64,000 nt of DNA. Origin: Bacillus sp. AFS037270. Lineage in GTDB: Bacteria; Bacillota; Bacilli; Bacillales_B; DSM-18226. The DNA lies in NCBI RefSeq assembly GCF_002585305.1, contig NZ_NUNF01000033.1, positions 1-64,000 of the forward strand, in the 5' to 3' direction. The notes under the pieces are model-generated. The model made no database searches and was not told the DNA's origin. It worked only from the letters and a program-made list of their open reading frames with translations. Made by a program: the position numbers and the translations under genes. The stretch's first letter is position 1; each line of letters begins with the position of its first letter. Positions 1 through 8,046 of this stretch are shown here, piece after piece.

Positions 1-78
1 TTTTGCTGCAGCTGTCACTGGCTCATGCGGGGTACATACTTTTACATCTTTTGACATTAAATCTTGTACTTTTGTCAT
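1..78 (-). CDS. CBS-domain protein, N-terminal end only
   Basis: The first 26 codons are visible; the gene runs off the left edge. The start is an ATG preceded by a strong GGGAGGAAAGG site. The peptide begins MTKVQDLMSKDVKVCTPHEP, the usual opening of small two-CBS-domain proteins (QDLMS...V.TC.P), which bind adenosine ligands and often respond to stress or energy state. The product is inferred from this short stretch, so the family is likely but the exact member is unknown. Confidence 0.7.
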   Translation of the reverse strand, partial: MTKVQDLMSKDVKVCTPHEPVTAAAK

Positions 79-257
79 TTTTCCTTTCCTCCCTTTTCGG
101 TTAAAAATCATTTGTCTAATGTATTTTCTCCATTCACATTTAAAATATTACTTACCTAAATTTTAACTACTACGTATAACAAAGTAGTTCTTTTTTCATT
201 AACTACCTTGCTTTACAAAATAGCTGTGCAACTTTTAATAGGAAAGGAAGTTATACA

Positions 258-365
258 ATGTCCTTAAGAAGTCAATTATTAAAAGGAATATTGGATGGTT
301 GTGTGTTATCGCAAATTATTAAACCCGTTAATTCTTTATTCATTTTTGACATCTATATAACATGA
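258..365 (+). pseudogene. PadR-family regulator, 5' relic
   Basis: A 35-codon frame starts with MSLRSQLLKGILDGCVLSQI, which is the first helix of PadR-family winged-helix repressors (SLRSQLLKGILEGC.L..I). It has a good GGAAAGGAAG ribosome site. Homology ends after about 20 residues; the frame continues with unrelated residues and stops, so the wing, the second helix pair and the dimerisation domain are gone. I read this as the surviving start of a deleted regulator gene. Confidence 0.65.
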
Positions 366-369
366 ATGA

Positions 370-648
370 TTAGTTAGTTCCTGAAGAGACAGGAGATTGT
401 TGTTTTTCCCAATCAGTAGGCCCCTCATTAGGTTCAATGTACTTTCGCCAATAATCCCCACTTTGCTTATCAAAAATAATGATATTGCTCTCATTCGGTG
501 AGATTAACTCATATCTAAATGGGTCATCCCGTTTTACTTTGTCCTCATTATTCTGGAACGATTTTAAGGATTGTGAAATAAACCAAGAACTTAAAACGAT
601 ACAAAGTCCTAAAAAGATAATGGAAAAAGAAATTAGATTTTTATTCAT
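370..648 (-). CDS. Small single-span membrane protein, unknown function
   Basis: A 92-residue protein with one N-terminal hydrophobic helix (about residues 7-27, after MNKN) and a short polar extracytoplasmic tail containing FDKQSGDYWRKYIEPNEGPTD. The tail has a 'D..TGDYW.K' look seen in many short Bacillus membrane proteins that have no assigned role. An AATATTGGGAGGTAATC ribosome site precedes the ATG. It ends five bases from the PadR relic. I do not recognise a function. Confidence 0.6.
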   Translation of the reverse strand: MNKNLISFSIIFLGLCIVLSSWFISQSLKSFQNNEDKVKRDDPFRYELISPNESNIIIFDKQSGDYWRKYIEPNEGPTDWEKQQSPVSSGTN

Positions 649-813
649 GATTACCTCCCAATATTTCCCTTTCTAGAACACATTCTACAACATATATATT
701 AAAACCTTCTTCAATTAAACTTCTTTACTGATGGAAGGGAAATGGCCCAATTACTCCGGTTTTCTACATATTTACCACCTTACTATTTGAATCATTTGTA
801 TATGATATATCCT

Positions 814-1032
814 TTATTTATATTTCCCACTATAATGCCATCTTCCCTCCTCAATCTCTGATAATATTCCTCTTATGTATTCCTTTAGGTCTTCCGGCAA
901 GTCATCTTTTTCTAGCTCATCTAGTGTAAAGTAAATGATCTGAGGAGTGGCTGCATCCATTACTTGGACTTGGATCTGTGAATGACCTTTGATGTCTGAA
1001 ATTTTCCTTGTCAGCATGATATGATAAGACAT
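814..1032 (-). CDS. Hypothetical 72-residue acidic protein
   Basis: A short soluble protein, start MSYHIMLTRKIS, with no transmembrane segment. The middle (FTLDELEKDDLPEDLKEYI) is an acidic amphipathic helix, and the C-terminus is basic. The ATG is preceded by GAGGTGATT, a good ribosome site. I do not recognise the family. It stands alone, between the membrane protein gene and the relic of a GntR gene. Confidence 0.5.
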   Translation of the reverse strand: MSYHIMLTRKISDIKGHSQIQVQVMDAATPQIIYFTLDELEKDDLPEDLKEYIRGILSEIEEGRWHYSGKYK

Positions 1033-1088
1033 CTAATCACCTCATTACTATTATAACAGAACAAATGTTCCTATTTTTGATAAAGTGC

Positions 1089-1173
1089 TTAAACTTTTGT
1101 CTCCATTTCATATATCTTATCAAGAGCTGCTACAGCATTGAGCCGTAATTTCTTATATGAAAAGTCGTACCTC
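1089..1173 (-). pseudogene. FCD-type GntR regulator relic (internal deletion)
   Basis: Read on the minus strand, this stretch gives KKLRLNAV followed directly by AALDKIYEMETKV and a stop. The intact GntR gene at 5374-6159 has both blocks (NKRLNAV and AALDKIYNRETG), but there they are separated by about 50 residues. So this is the tail of a second, related GntR gene that has lost most of its body and also an internal segment. DNA identity to the intact copy is obvious around TATATCTTATC.AGAGCTGC. Confidence 0.6.
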
Positions 1174-1299
1174 CGAAAAATGAAAGACAAATTTATAAAG
1201 TCTGCTATCTAATTTATTAAATATTTTTTGTCTCCAATAGGAAACACGTTAATTCAATAAAACCTTATATAAAAAGAAGAAATTTTCCATTGGACAATA

Positions 1300-1341
1300 G
1301 AAAGGTGGATCTACTAGAAGATCTGCCTTTTATTATTTTTT
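1300..1341 (+). terminator. Hairpin with T-tract upstream of the germination operon
   Basis: Arms AAAGGTGGATCT and AGATCTGCCTTT pair with one wobble and one mismatch, followed by a T-rich stretch. It lies about 80 bases before the gerA-type start, so it probably insulates the operon from upstream transcription. Confidence 0.5.
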
Positions 1342-1417
1342 ACCAGAACAAACAAATACATAGTTATACCATATTTTGGGGATGTTAATGGAAACATTTT
1401 GATAATGGAGTAAAAAA

Positions 1418-2962
1418 ATGAAATTCATTTTCCCTGCTTTAAAAAAGTTCTTGAAAAGGGATATCCAACCGGTTGATTCAAATCAGAACCCTATATCGTT
1501 TAAAGAGGTATTTCATACAATCGATGAAAATATTTCTTTTTTTAAACATACATTTTCTGATTCAGCTGATTTAAAGATTAAGGAATTCAATGAAAGAAAT
1601 CATCGCGGAATTTTGGTTTTCTTAGATACGATGGCAGATAAGGATAAAATTAACAGAGATGTTATAAAACCTATAATGGAAGCAGAGGGTGCCCAGTTCG
1701 AAAATGTTCTTCATTCTGTCTTTCTTAAATCAAATAACTTAATCAAAGCTCAAGAAGCACTTTTAAATGGGTCCTGTATCATGTTCTTGGATGGTGTCAA
1801 AGAACTGTACATGGTCGAAATTGGCCTCTCCAAAGATAGGAGTATTATAGAACCTAGTAATGAACAAGTTATTCAGGGATCTCATGAAGGTTTTATCGAG
1901 AATCTTTCAACCAATCTTCATTTAATTAGGAAATCGTTTAGAACCGTAAACCTTACCATGGAACATATAACATTGGGTGACCAGATTCAATCCAAAATAG
2001 CCATGGTTTATATGAAAAATCTTGCCAATAATGAAATGGTCAGCGAATTCAAACGGAGGGTCCATCACATTTCAATGGATCATCTCCCCGGTACTGGAGC
2101 TCTTCAGGAATTGATCGAAGATTCCACTTGGTCACCCTTTCCTCAGATTTTAAGTACTGAGAGAGTAGATCGTGTAGTAAGTCATCTAAATGAAGGAAGA
2201 GTAGCGGTGTTGATGGAAGGGTATCCTTCTTGTTTAATTATTCCCGTCACTTTTTTTGCATTTTTCCATTCACCTGATGATTATAATTCGCGCTGGATGA
2301 TCGGGACCTTTATCCGTACCATGAGACTCGTGAGCATTTTAATTGCGATTAATTTACCAGCTATTTATATTGCGGTGATTGGTTTTCATTTTGAAGTACT
2401 GCCGGATGATTTAGTACTCCCTGTTGTAAGTTCAATTAAAAATATACCTTTTCCTCCGTTAATTGAAGCACTTGTCATGGAGTTGACCATTGAACTGATT
2501 CGTGAAGCGGGGGTACGCCTTCCATCAAGGATTGGCCAAACCATCGGTATTGTCGGAGGTCTGGTTATTGGTGATGCCGTTGTTCGTGCAGGCCTCATTT
2601 CGAATACCATGATTGTGGTTGTGGCGATTACGGCCATTGCGGCCTACAGCATCCCGACCACAGAAATGAGTGATGCCGTACGATTTTTGCGGTTTCCCCA
2701 TATGATTTTGGCGTCAACCTTTGGATTTGTAGGGATCATCTTTGGGTTTATGTTTACTTTAGCTCATTTATGCAGGTTAGAATCATTCGGCACAGCCTAC
2801 TTTACACCTTGGGCACCATTTCGATTAAAAGACATTAAAGATACGTTTATCCGTTTACCCTTATGGAAATTTAATACACGTCCGCAAGATTCAAAACCGA
2901 ACATCCTGAAAAAGCAATCTTTGGCAAGGGGCTGGGATAGTAATGAAAAAAAACAAGAATAA
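1418..2962 (+). CDS. Spore germinant receptor subunit A (GerA/GerKA family)
   Basis: A 514-residue GerA-family protein, the usual family length. It has a soluble N-terminal region (about 1-290) and then about five C-terminal transmembrane segments. The family signature IEALVMELTIELIREAGVRL, with GQTIGIVGGLVIGDA after it, is intact. GerA subunits sit in the spore inner membrane and form the nutrient receptor with the B and C subunits. It is the first gene of an A-B-C operon and overlaps the next gene by 20 bases. Expression would be expected in the forespore under sigma-G; I could not define a convincing sigma-G promoter in the 80 bases upstream. Confidence 0.95.
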   Translation: MKFIFPALKKFLKRDIQPVDSNQNPISFKEVFHTIDENISFFKHTFSDSADLKIKEFNERNHRGILVFLDTMADKDKINRDVIKPIMEAEGAQFENVLHSVFLKSNNLIKAQEALLNGSCIMFLDGVKELYMVEIGLSKDRSIIEPSNEQVIQGSHEGFIENLSTNLHLIRKSFRTVNLTMEHITLGDQIQSKIAMVYMKNLANNEMVSEFKRRVHHISMDHLPGTGALQELIEDSTWSPFPQILSTERVDRVVSHLNEGRVAVLMEGYPSCLIIPVTFFAFFHSPDDYNSRWMIGTFIRTMRLVSILIAINLPAIYIAVIGFHFEVLPDDLVLPVVSSIKNIPFPPLIEALVMELTIELIREAGVRLPSRIGQTIGIVGGLVIGDAVVRAGLISNTMIVVVAITAIAAYSIPTTEMSDAVRFLRFPHMILASTFGFVGIIFGFMFTLAHLCRLESFGTAYFTPWAPFRLKDIKDTFIRLPLWKFNTRPQDSKPNILKKQSLARGWDSNEKKQE

Positions 2963-4043
2963 AATTACGAAAAAGCAGCTTGTCTTTATGATTATCCAGG
3001 CCCAAATTGGTGTAGGAATATTATCGTTGCCCCATGATGTTGCATTAATAGCCAAACAGGATGGCTGGATGTCCACTCTAATAGCAGGAGTCATCTCACA
3101 GGGGATTATCTTTTCCTATTGGGGACTAAGTAGAAGATTTCCTTCGTTATCTTTGTACCAAATACTGCCAAAATTACTAGGTAAATTTGCCGGGAAGCTA
3201 CTCATCCTTTGTTACGCACTCTATTTTATGGTAACAGGGAGCTTAGTTTTAGCAAGATATAGTGATATCCTGGATAAATGGATCTTACCGCGTACCCCTA
3301 ATTGGATTACAATGGTTTTAATCCTCATCACTTGCATTTACATCGTTAATGAAGGTTTAACTAGTATCGCGAGATTTTATGTACTGGTATCCCCCATTCT
3401 GTTTGTATTATTAGTGTTGATTGCGTATGCAATGAAGGATGCGAACTTCCTGTATATCTTTCCAGTCGGGGATCATAGTATTCTAACAATATTGAAAGGT
3501 TCAAAAGAAGCTGCTTTCTCCATGTTGGGCTTTGAACTGTTTCTTTTTATCCATCCCCATGTGCAATCTTCCGAAAAAGAGAAGCTGATTGCCATCACAA
3601 CTGCGAACATTTTTGTCACCTTCTTTTATACCTTCTTGGTGTTTGCAGCCCTTGTCTATTTCGAGCCCAATTTAGATATCGGGCTGACTCCAGAGCCATT
3701 ATTATATATGATTAAAGCCTATTCCTTTCAGGTTATCGAAAGGACGGATTTATTTTTCTTATCACTCTGGCTTATCATCGTTGCCACTTCGATCGCCAAC
3801 TGGTTATTATTATCTGCAATGGGGCTAGCCAGCCTTTTTACAAAAAAACACTATGCCCGCTTTCTGCCTATTGTTGCAGGTGTTTATTTAATTTTAGCTC
3901 TTCTTCCTGATCAAGGAAGAGACTTTGAAAATTTTAATCACTTTCTTGGGCCGACGCACTATATTTTTATCGGCCTCATCCCTGTACTTCTACTTATTCT
4001 CTCTTGGGTTTTGTCGAAAAAAGAAGTGGTGAGTAAGCCATGA
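2943..4043 (+). CDS. Spore germinant receptor subunit B (GerAB-type permease)
   Basis: A 366-residue integral membrane protein with about ten hydrophobic segments, typical of the spore-germination branch of the APC transporter superfamily. It opens KKQLVFMIIQAQIGVGILSL, the conserved first helix of this family. GerB subunits bind the germinant (amino acid or similar) within the membrane. It overlaps the A gene by 20 bases and the C gene by 4, so translation is coupled. The ligand cannot be told from sequence. Confidence 0.94.
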   Translation: MKKNKNKITKKQLVFMIIQAQIGVGILSLPHDVALIAKQDGWMSTLIAGVISQGIIFSYWGLSRRFPSLSLYQILPKLLGKFAGKLLILCYALYFMVTGSLVLARYSDILDKWILPRTPNWITMVLILITCIYIVNEGLTSIARFYVLVSPILFVLLVLIAYAMKDANFLYIFPVGDHSILTILKGSKEAAFSMLGFELFLFIHPHVQSSEKEKLIAITTANIFVTFFYTFLVFAALVYFEPNLDIGLTPEPLLYMIKAYSFQVIERTDLFFLSLWLIIVATSIANWLLLSAMGLASLFTKKHYARFLPIVAGVYLILALLPDQGRDFENFNHFLGPTHYIFIGLIPVLLLILSWVLSKKEVVSKP

Positions 4044-5149
4044 AAAGCAAAAAGCCTATCATTTTACTTCTATGTTTATTACTTTCTGGATGCTGGGACC
4101 AGCACCTGATGAAAAATGCCGTATTGGTACAGATATTAAGTTATGATTTAGCAGATAACGACGAAATGTTATTAGGGGTTTCCATTCCCATAATCGATGA
4201 GTCCTCCGCGGGACCGCAAGCCCGAGTAAAAAGTGAAACACTTTCCGCAAAAGGTCATACACCAAGAGATTGTCGACTTAAAATCGATCGAGAAGTATCT
4301 GGAATATTAGATTCGTCTAAAAATAAACTGATTATGTTCGGCGAGCGAATGGCGGCTGAAGGTATTTATCCACCATTAGATGTCGTTTGGAGAGATGCGC
4401 GAAATTCACTTGGGGCGACACTAGGTGTAGTGGATGGAAAAGCGGTGGACCTGCTTGAAATTAATCCAAAACATGAGACAAACGTGAGCGAATATATACA
4501 AGACGCTCTTACTAGCGCAGAAGAAAACTCGGTCATTCCGAATCAAACCATCCAGACCCTAGCTTCAGAAATGCTTGACCCGGGAGAAGACATCGTCCTC
4601 CCTTACCTTAAAATGAATAATAAGAAAAGCGCAGTAGTAGTCGGCCTAGCTCTAATGGATGAAAAAAAATATTCGGGAAAATTATCTCCGCAAGATTCTT
4701 GCCTACTTCTTTTATTGAATAACAAAAAAGGAAAATACGCACGATTTACAAAACGAGTCAATAATGAAAAAAAGCAGAAATTAAGAAATTATATTTCGCT
4801 TAATGTCAACAATATGAAAAGAAAATTAAAAGTTCATGTAAAAAATGGAGAGGTCTCAGTTCAACTAAAATTACATTTAAAGGTAAATGTTGATGAATAT
4901 CCCAAAGGGGATGTTCCAAAGGATATAGAACGACTAAATAAGGTATTAACAAAGGATTTTACAGAAGACGCGAAACAGGTTATTACAAAATTACAGCAGT
5001 CGAATTGTGATGCATTTGGAATTGGGAGGAGATTGATCGCGTTTCACCCTAAAACTTGGGAAATGCTAGATAAGAAGGATTATTTTAAAAATGTAAAGTT
5101 TAACACGAATGTAAAAGTTGAAATCATCAAACAAGGTATTGTCTTGTAA
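4040..5149 (+). CDS. Spore germinant receptor subunit C (GerAC-type lipoprotein)
   Basis: A 369-residue lipoprotein: signal peptide of about 17 residues ending in lipobox LLSGC, followed by WDQHLMKNA, the usual GerC start (GCWD..E). The body matches the three-domain GerAC fold in length. It would be lipidated by Lgt and held on the outer face of the spore inner membrane. Last gene of the operon; a hairpin follows at about 5201. No frame damage is seen, so the receptor looks functional. Confidence 0.93.
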   Translation: MKSKKPIILLLCLLLSGCWDQHLMKNAVLVQILSYDLADNDEMLLGVSIPIIDESSAGPQARVKSETLSAKGHTPRDCRLKIDREVSGILDSSKNKLIMFGERMAAEGIYPPLDVVWRDARNSLGATLGVVDGKAVDLLEINPKHETNVSEYIQDALTSAEENSVIPNQTIQTLASEMLDPGEDIVLPYLKMNNKKSAVVVGLALMDEKKYSGKLSPQDSCLLLLLNNKKGKYARFTKRVNNEKKQKLRNYISLNVNNMKRKLKVHVKNGEVSVQLKLHLKVNVDEYPKGDVPKDIERLNKVLTKDFTEDAKQVITKLQQSNCDAFGIGRRLIAFHPKTWEMLDKKDYFKNVKFNTNVKVEIIKQGIVL

Positions 5150-5200
5150 TTTTTTAGTAATCAACTATGAGCACTAAGAAAACATGGCGGAAGCTGTAAA

Positions 5201-5230
5201 ATAGCCTTACTGTGTTTACAGTAGGGCTAT
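5201..5230. terminator. Bidirectional hairpin between gerC-type gene and GntR gene
   Basis: TAGCC-TACTGT and ACAGTA-GGCTA arms around a GTTT loop, with T-rich sequence on the minus-strand side. It could end both the germination operon and the convergent GntR gene. Confidence 0.55.
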
Positions 5231-5373
5231 CATTCCTTAGTAATATATATTATTTTTCATTTCTATCATGAACTTTCGGAAGTTGTTCTAACCACACATT
5301 TTCAATCATGAAATTGGCTCGGTGCCGCAGCAACCCTCTGTTAACTATTGGGCAAAGGAGAAGATACTAGTTT

Positions 5374-6159
5374 TTAAGTATGTGTTTCTCCTGTCTCCCT
5401 ATTATATATCTTATCTAGAGCTGCTAAAATTTCTTGTCGGGCACGATTTCTGTGGGACTGCATCACCAAACGGGCAGCTGCACCTTCTTTTGTTTTCATA
5501 CAAGAAATAATCGTTTTATGCTCTATGATCGACTTACTAAGGACTGGACGCTGATTAATAGTAAATAATCTGGCACGATATAATTGATCGGAGTGAATAT
5601 CTATGACCGCATTAAGCCGTTTATTTTTTGCAAATTCGATAATCAAATGATGAAATTCATCATCCAAAGCGGCCCACTTTTTTAAATCCCCTTGCTCAAG
5701 TGCTTCTTCCTGCTGTTCAATTAAGGATTCCAGTTGTTGAAGTTCTACTTCTCCAACCTTTTCAGTAGCAAGACTTACGGCAAGTCCATCGAGTGTTTCT
5801 ACAATTTCATAAATTTGTTTAAGATCCTCTCTCTCGATTGGCTCTACAATGAATCCTCGTCTTGGAATAATCCGAACCTTACCCTCTGTCTCCAAACGAA
5901 CGAGCGCTTCTCTTACAGGTGTTCGGCTCATTTGTAATACCTCGGCCATTTCTCTCTCCAATATAGTTTTCCCAGGAGGAAGAATTAATTCACGGATAGC
6001 CAGCCGGATTTGATGATAGGCCCGGTGTGGTAAACGATATTCATCATATTCATCATATTCCTTCAAATTATAAAAAAAGAGAAGAGCTTCTTTCTCTAAA
6101 CTTGTTTCGTTTAATGAATCATTTTTTTCATTCTCTTCTTTGGGTTTAAAATTCTTCAT
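5374..6159 (-). CDS. FCD-domain GntR-family regulator
   Basis: A 261-residue regulator. Residues ~45-110 form the winged helix (LILPPGKTILEREMAEVLQM, then SRTPVREALVRLETEGKV), and ~120-250 the all-helical FCD ligand domain with metal-binding type histidines (FHHLI, IEH, QSHR). The ATG has AAGGGAAG upstream. It lies just downstream of ycsA on the same strand, with its own TTGACA-type promoter region. The twin TAACGTATACGTTA operators in front of ycsA and the carboxylate carrier are the obvious target (inference: GTATAC-centred palindromes are typical for FCD regulators). The N-terminal 40 residues are charged and longer than usual. Confidence 0.88.
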   Translation of the reverse strand: MKNFKPKEENEKNDSLNETSLEKEALLFFYNLKEYDEYDEYRLPHRAYHQIRLAIRELILPPGKTILEREMAEVLQMSRTPVREALVRLETEGKVRIIPRRGFIVEPIEREDLKQIYEIVETLDGLAVSLATEKVGEVELQQLESLIEQQEEALEQGDLKKWAALDDEFHHLIIEFAKNKRLNAVIDIHSDQLYRARLFTINQRPVLSKSIIEHKTIISCMKTKEGAAARLVMQSHRNRARQEILAALDKIYNRETGETHT

Positions 6160-6311
6160 TTTTAATACTTCCCTTCGTACCGATAAAAAAGGATTCTCCT
6201 TTCATTTTGCAAACCAAAATATGTATTGTCAAATGAAAGAGAACGCTCTGCAAAACTTGCTCTAATTACCGAAAATATTTTGAAATATTAGAGACTCAAA
6301 ATAATAAAACA

Positions 6312-6352
6312 AGGCTGGGAGTTTCATAGAAACCCACCAGCCCTTTTTTATA
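6312..6352 (-). terminator. Terminator after ycsA
   Basis: On the minus strand, GGCTGG-TGGGTTT and AAACTCCCAGCC form a stem followed by TTGTTTTATT. The hairpin begins at the ycsA stop codon. Confidence 0.7.
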
Positions 6353-7445
6353 CTTCTGCTTTCACTTTATACAGATTTTGTATAATGGCATCCGTTATTT
6401 CGTTTGTATTATAGGTTCCCCCAAGGTCCCGAGTTAAAATACCTTGGCGTGTCGTTTCCTCAATTGCCTTGTTTATTAGTTCCGCCTCTTCTTTTAGCCC
6501 TAAATGATCTAACATTAGTGCAGCGCTTCCTATTGCACCAATCGGATTAGAAATCCCTTGACCTGCAATGTCAGGTGCCGATCCATGAACTGATTCAAAC
6601 ATACTTGGCGTGCGCCCTTCAGGATTGAGATTGGCGCTTGCAGCTAATCCTAAGCTTCCAGCAAGAGCGCTGCCTAAATCTGAAAGAATATCAGCGAATA
6701 AATTGGAAGCAACTACAACCTCCAGTTCCTCAGGTTTCAATACAAATAGCGCAGCCGCAGCATCAACAAGCCATTGGTTTGCCTCAACATCGGGATACTC
6801 TTTACTTACACGTGCAAATACTTCATCCCAAAGCACCATTCCATATTGCTGTGCGTTACTTTTCGTAATGCTCGTGACTCTTTTTCTTTTTCGTGTCCGC
6901 GCAAGTTCAAAAGCATACCGGATAATACGTTCACAACCATGCTCTGTAAATAAGGCAGATTGCACAGCTACTTCTTTTCCATGCCCACGTCCCGAGAAAT
7001 TGCGGCCCCCAATACCTGAGTACTCTCCCTCTGAGTTTTCACGAATCAATACCCAGTTTAGAGAATCTACATCTGGATGGTTAAGTCGTCTTGGAACACC
7101 TGGCAAAAATGTAATCGGACGAATATTCGCCCACTGATCAAACCCCTGGCAGATCGCTAAACGTAAGCCCCATAAACTAACATGGTCCGGTACCCCCGGA
7201 AAACCAACAGCACCAAAATAAATAGCATCATAATCTCTTAGTTTTTCTACTCCGTCTTCATCCATCATTTTTCCATGTTTCAAATAGTATTCACAACCCC
7301 AAGGGAAGTAATCGGTTTCAAATTCGAACGCACCAAGTGAATTTTTTGCTAAATGTTGAATGACACGAAGACCAGCCTCCACAACTTCTGTTCCAATTCC
7401 ATCTCCTGGAATTACGGCTAAACGAAATTTTTTGGTTGCACTCAT
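6348..7445 (-). CDS. ycsA: Tartrate/D-malate dehydrogenase (decarboxylating), YcsA/TtuC type
   Basis: An isocitrate/isopropylmalate dehydrogenase superfamily enzyme of 365 residues from the preferred ATG (AAAAAGGAGGAAATT upstream); an ATG 45 bases earlier has no ribosome site. Landmarks: VIPGDGIGTEVV at the N-terminus, the RENSEGEYSGIGG substrate loop that marks the tartrate/D-malate branch rather than LeuB, KSNAQQYG, and NLFADILSDLGSALAGSLGL. Family members oxidise D-malate to pyruvate or tartrate to oxaloglycolate/D-glycerate with NAD and a divalent metal. A glycerate kinase and a dicarboxylate carrier nearby favour tartrate. Its promoter carries the GTATAC-centred operator. Confidence 0.87.
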   Translation of the reverse strand: MSATKKFRLAVIPGDGIGTEVVEAGLRVIQHLAKNSLGAFEFETDYFPWGCEYYLKHGKMMDEDGVEKLRDYDAIYFGAVGFPGVPDHVSLWGLRLAICQGFDQWANIRPITFLPGVPRRLNHPDVDSLNWVLIRENSEGEYSGIGGRNFSGRGHGKEVAVQSALFTEHGCERIIRYAFELARTRKRKRVTSITKSNAQQYGMVLWDEVFARVSKEYPDVEANQWLVDAAAALFVLKPEELEVVVASNLFADILSDLGSALAGSLGLAASANLNPEGRTPSMFESVHGSAPDIAGQGISNPIGAIGSAALMLDHLGLKEEAELINKAIEETTRQGILTRDLGGTYNTNEITDAIIQNLYKVKAEV

Positions 7446-7511
7446 TACAATTTCCTCCTTTTTATTCTTCCATATTAAACGGTTTAGCAAAATGTGTATC
7501 TTATACTCACA

Positions 7512-7540
7512 ATACTAATTAACGTATACGTTATTGTCAA
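7512..7540 (-). promoter_or_regulatory. ycsA promoter with embedded palindromic operator
   Basis: Minus strand: TTGACA, 17-base spacer, TAGTAT. The spacer contains the perfect 14-base palindrome TAACGTATACGTTA (7520-7533). Repressor binding here would block RNA polymerase directly. Confidence 0.75.
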
Positions 7541-7705
7541 TGTATTTTCTAAAAATTTTAATTATTTCTAATTAGATCTATATAAATCTCTTATGCTATC
7601 AGATTAAATCGCTTATATTCTACAAAAAAACGAATAATTATATAGAGTTTACCCATAAAAAGCAGTCTTATACTATTCAGCAATGTTAAAATATTCCGAA
7701 AAGTG
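7541..7705. other. AT-rich spacer between divergent promoters
   Basis: Between the two operator-promoters there is only AT-rich DNA. I see no gene and no further copy of the palindrome. Confidence 0.5.
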
Positions 7706-7733
7706 TTGACAATAACGTATACGTTAATATACA
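7706..7733 (+). promoter_or_regulatory. Carrier-gene promoter with the same embedded operator
   Basis: TTGACA, 16-base spacer, TATACA. The spacer holds the same palindrome TAACGTATACGTTA (7713-7726). From TTGACA on, 23 bases are identical to the ycsA promoter, so the two divergent genes should be co-regulated. The 5' leader to the start codon is about 300 bases. Confidence 0.78.
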
Positions 7734-8046
7734 ATTCAGAAAGATTAACCTAACTTATCCATGTTAATCATCAAAAAAAGAACTGAGGAGGGATAAATTT
7801 GTATACGTTTTCATATTCTCAGCTCTATTATTAATTAAGAAAGGACTTTTGCTTTTAGCTGGTGTATAGTTCTCCTTGATCCAATTAGTACTAAGTTAGC
7901 TTTTTTTCATCCTTTGTTCCTTGAATGCCAGTTTAAAAGAATTCTTTTGTATGCGTTTACTTTCATGGAATTATTAAAAGACTTTCCAAAGGGCGAAAGT
8001 GATTGTGAATGATCCTATTAATTAGCAGTAACAAGGGGGAGTGTAA

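Noticed and set aside
1340..1417. Sigma-G promoter before the first germination operon
   Set aside because: No convincing pair of GNATR and CATNNTA boxes at the right spacing; only weak partial matches.
6348..7445. ycsA product as LeuB (isopropylmalate dehydrogenase)
   Set aside because: The substrate loop RENSEGEYSGIGG and the lack of other leu genes fit tartrate/D-malate dehydrogenase; the operator and neighbours are for carboxylates.
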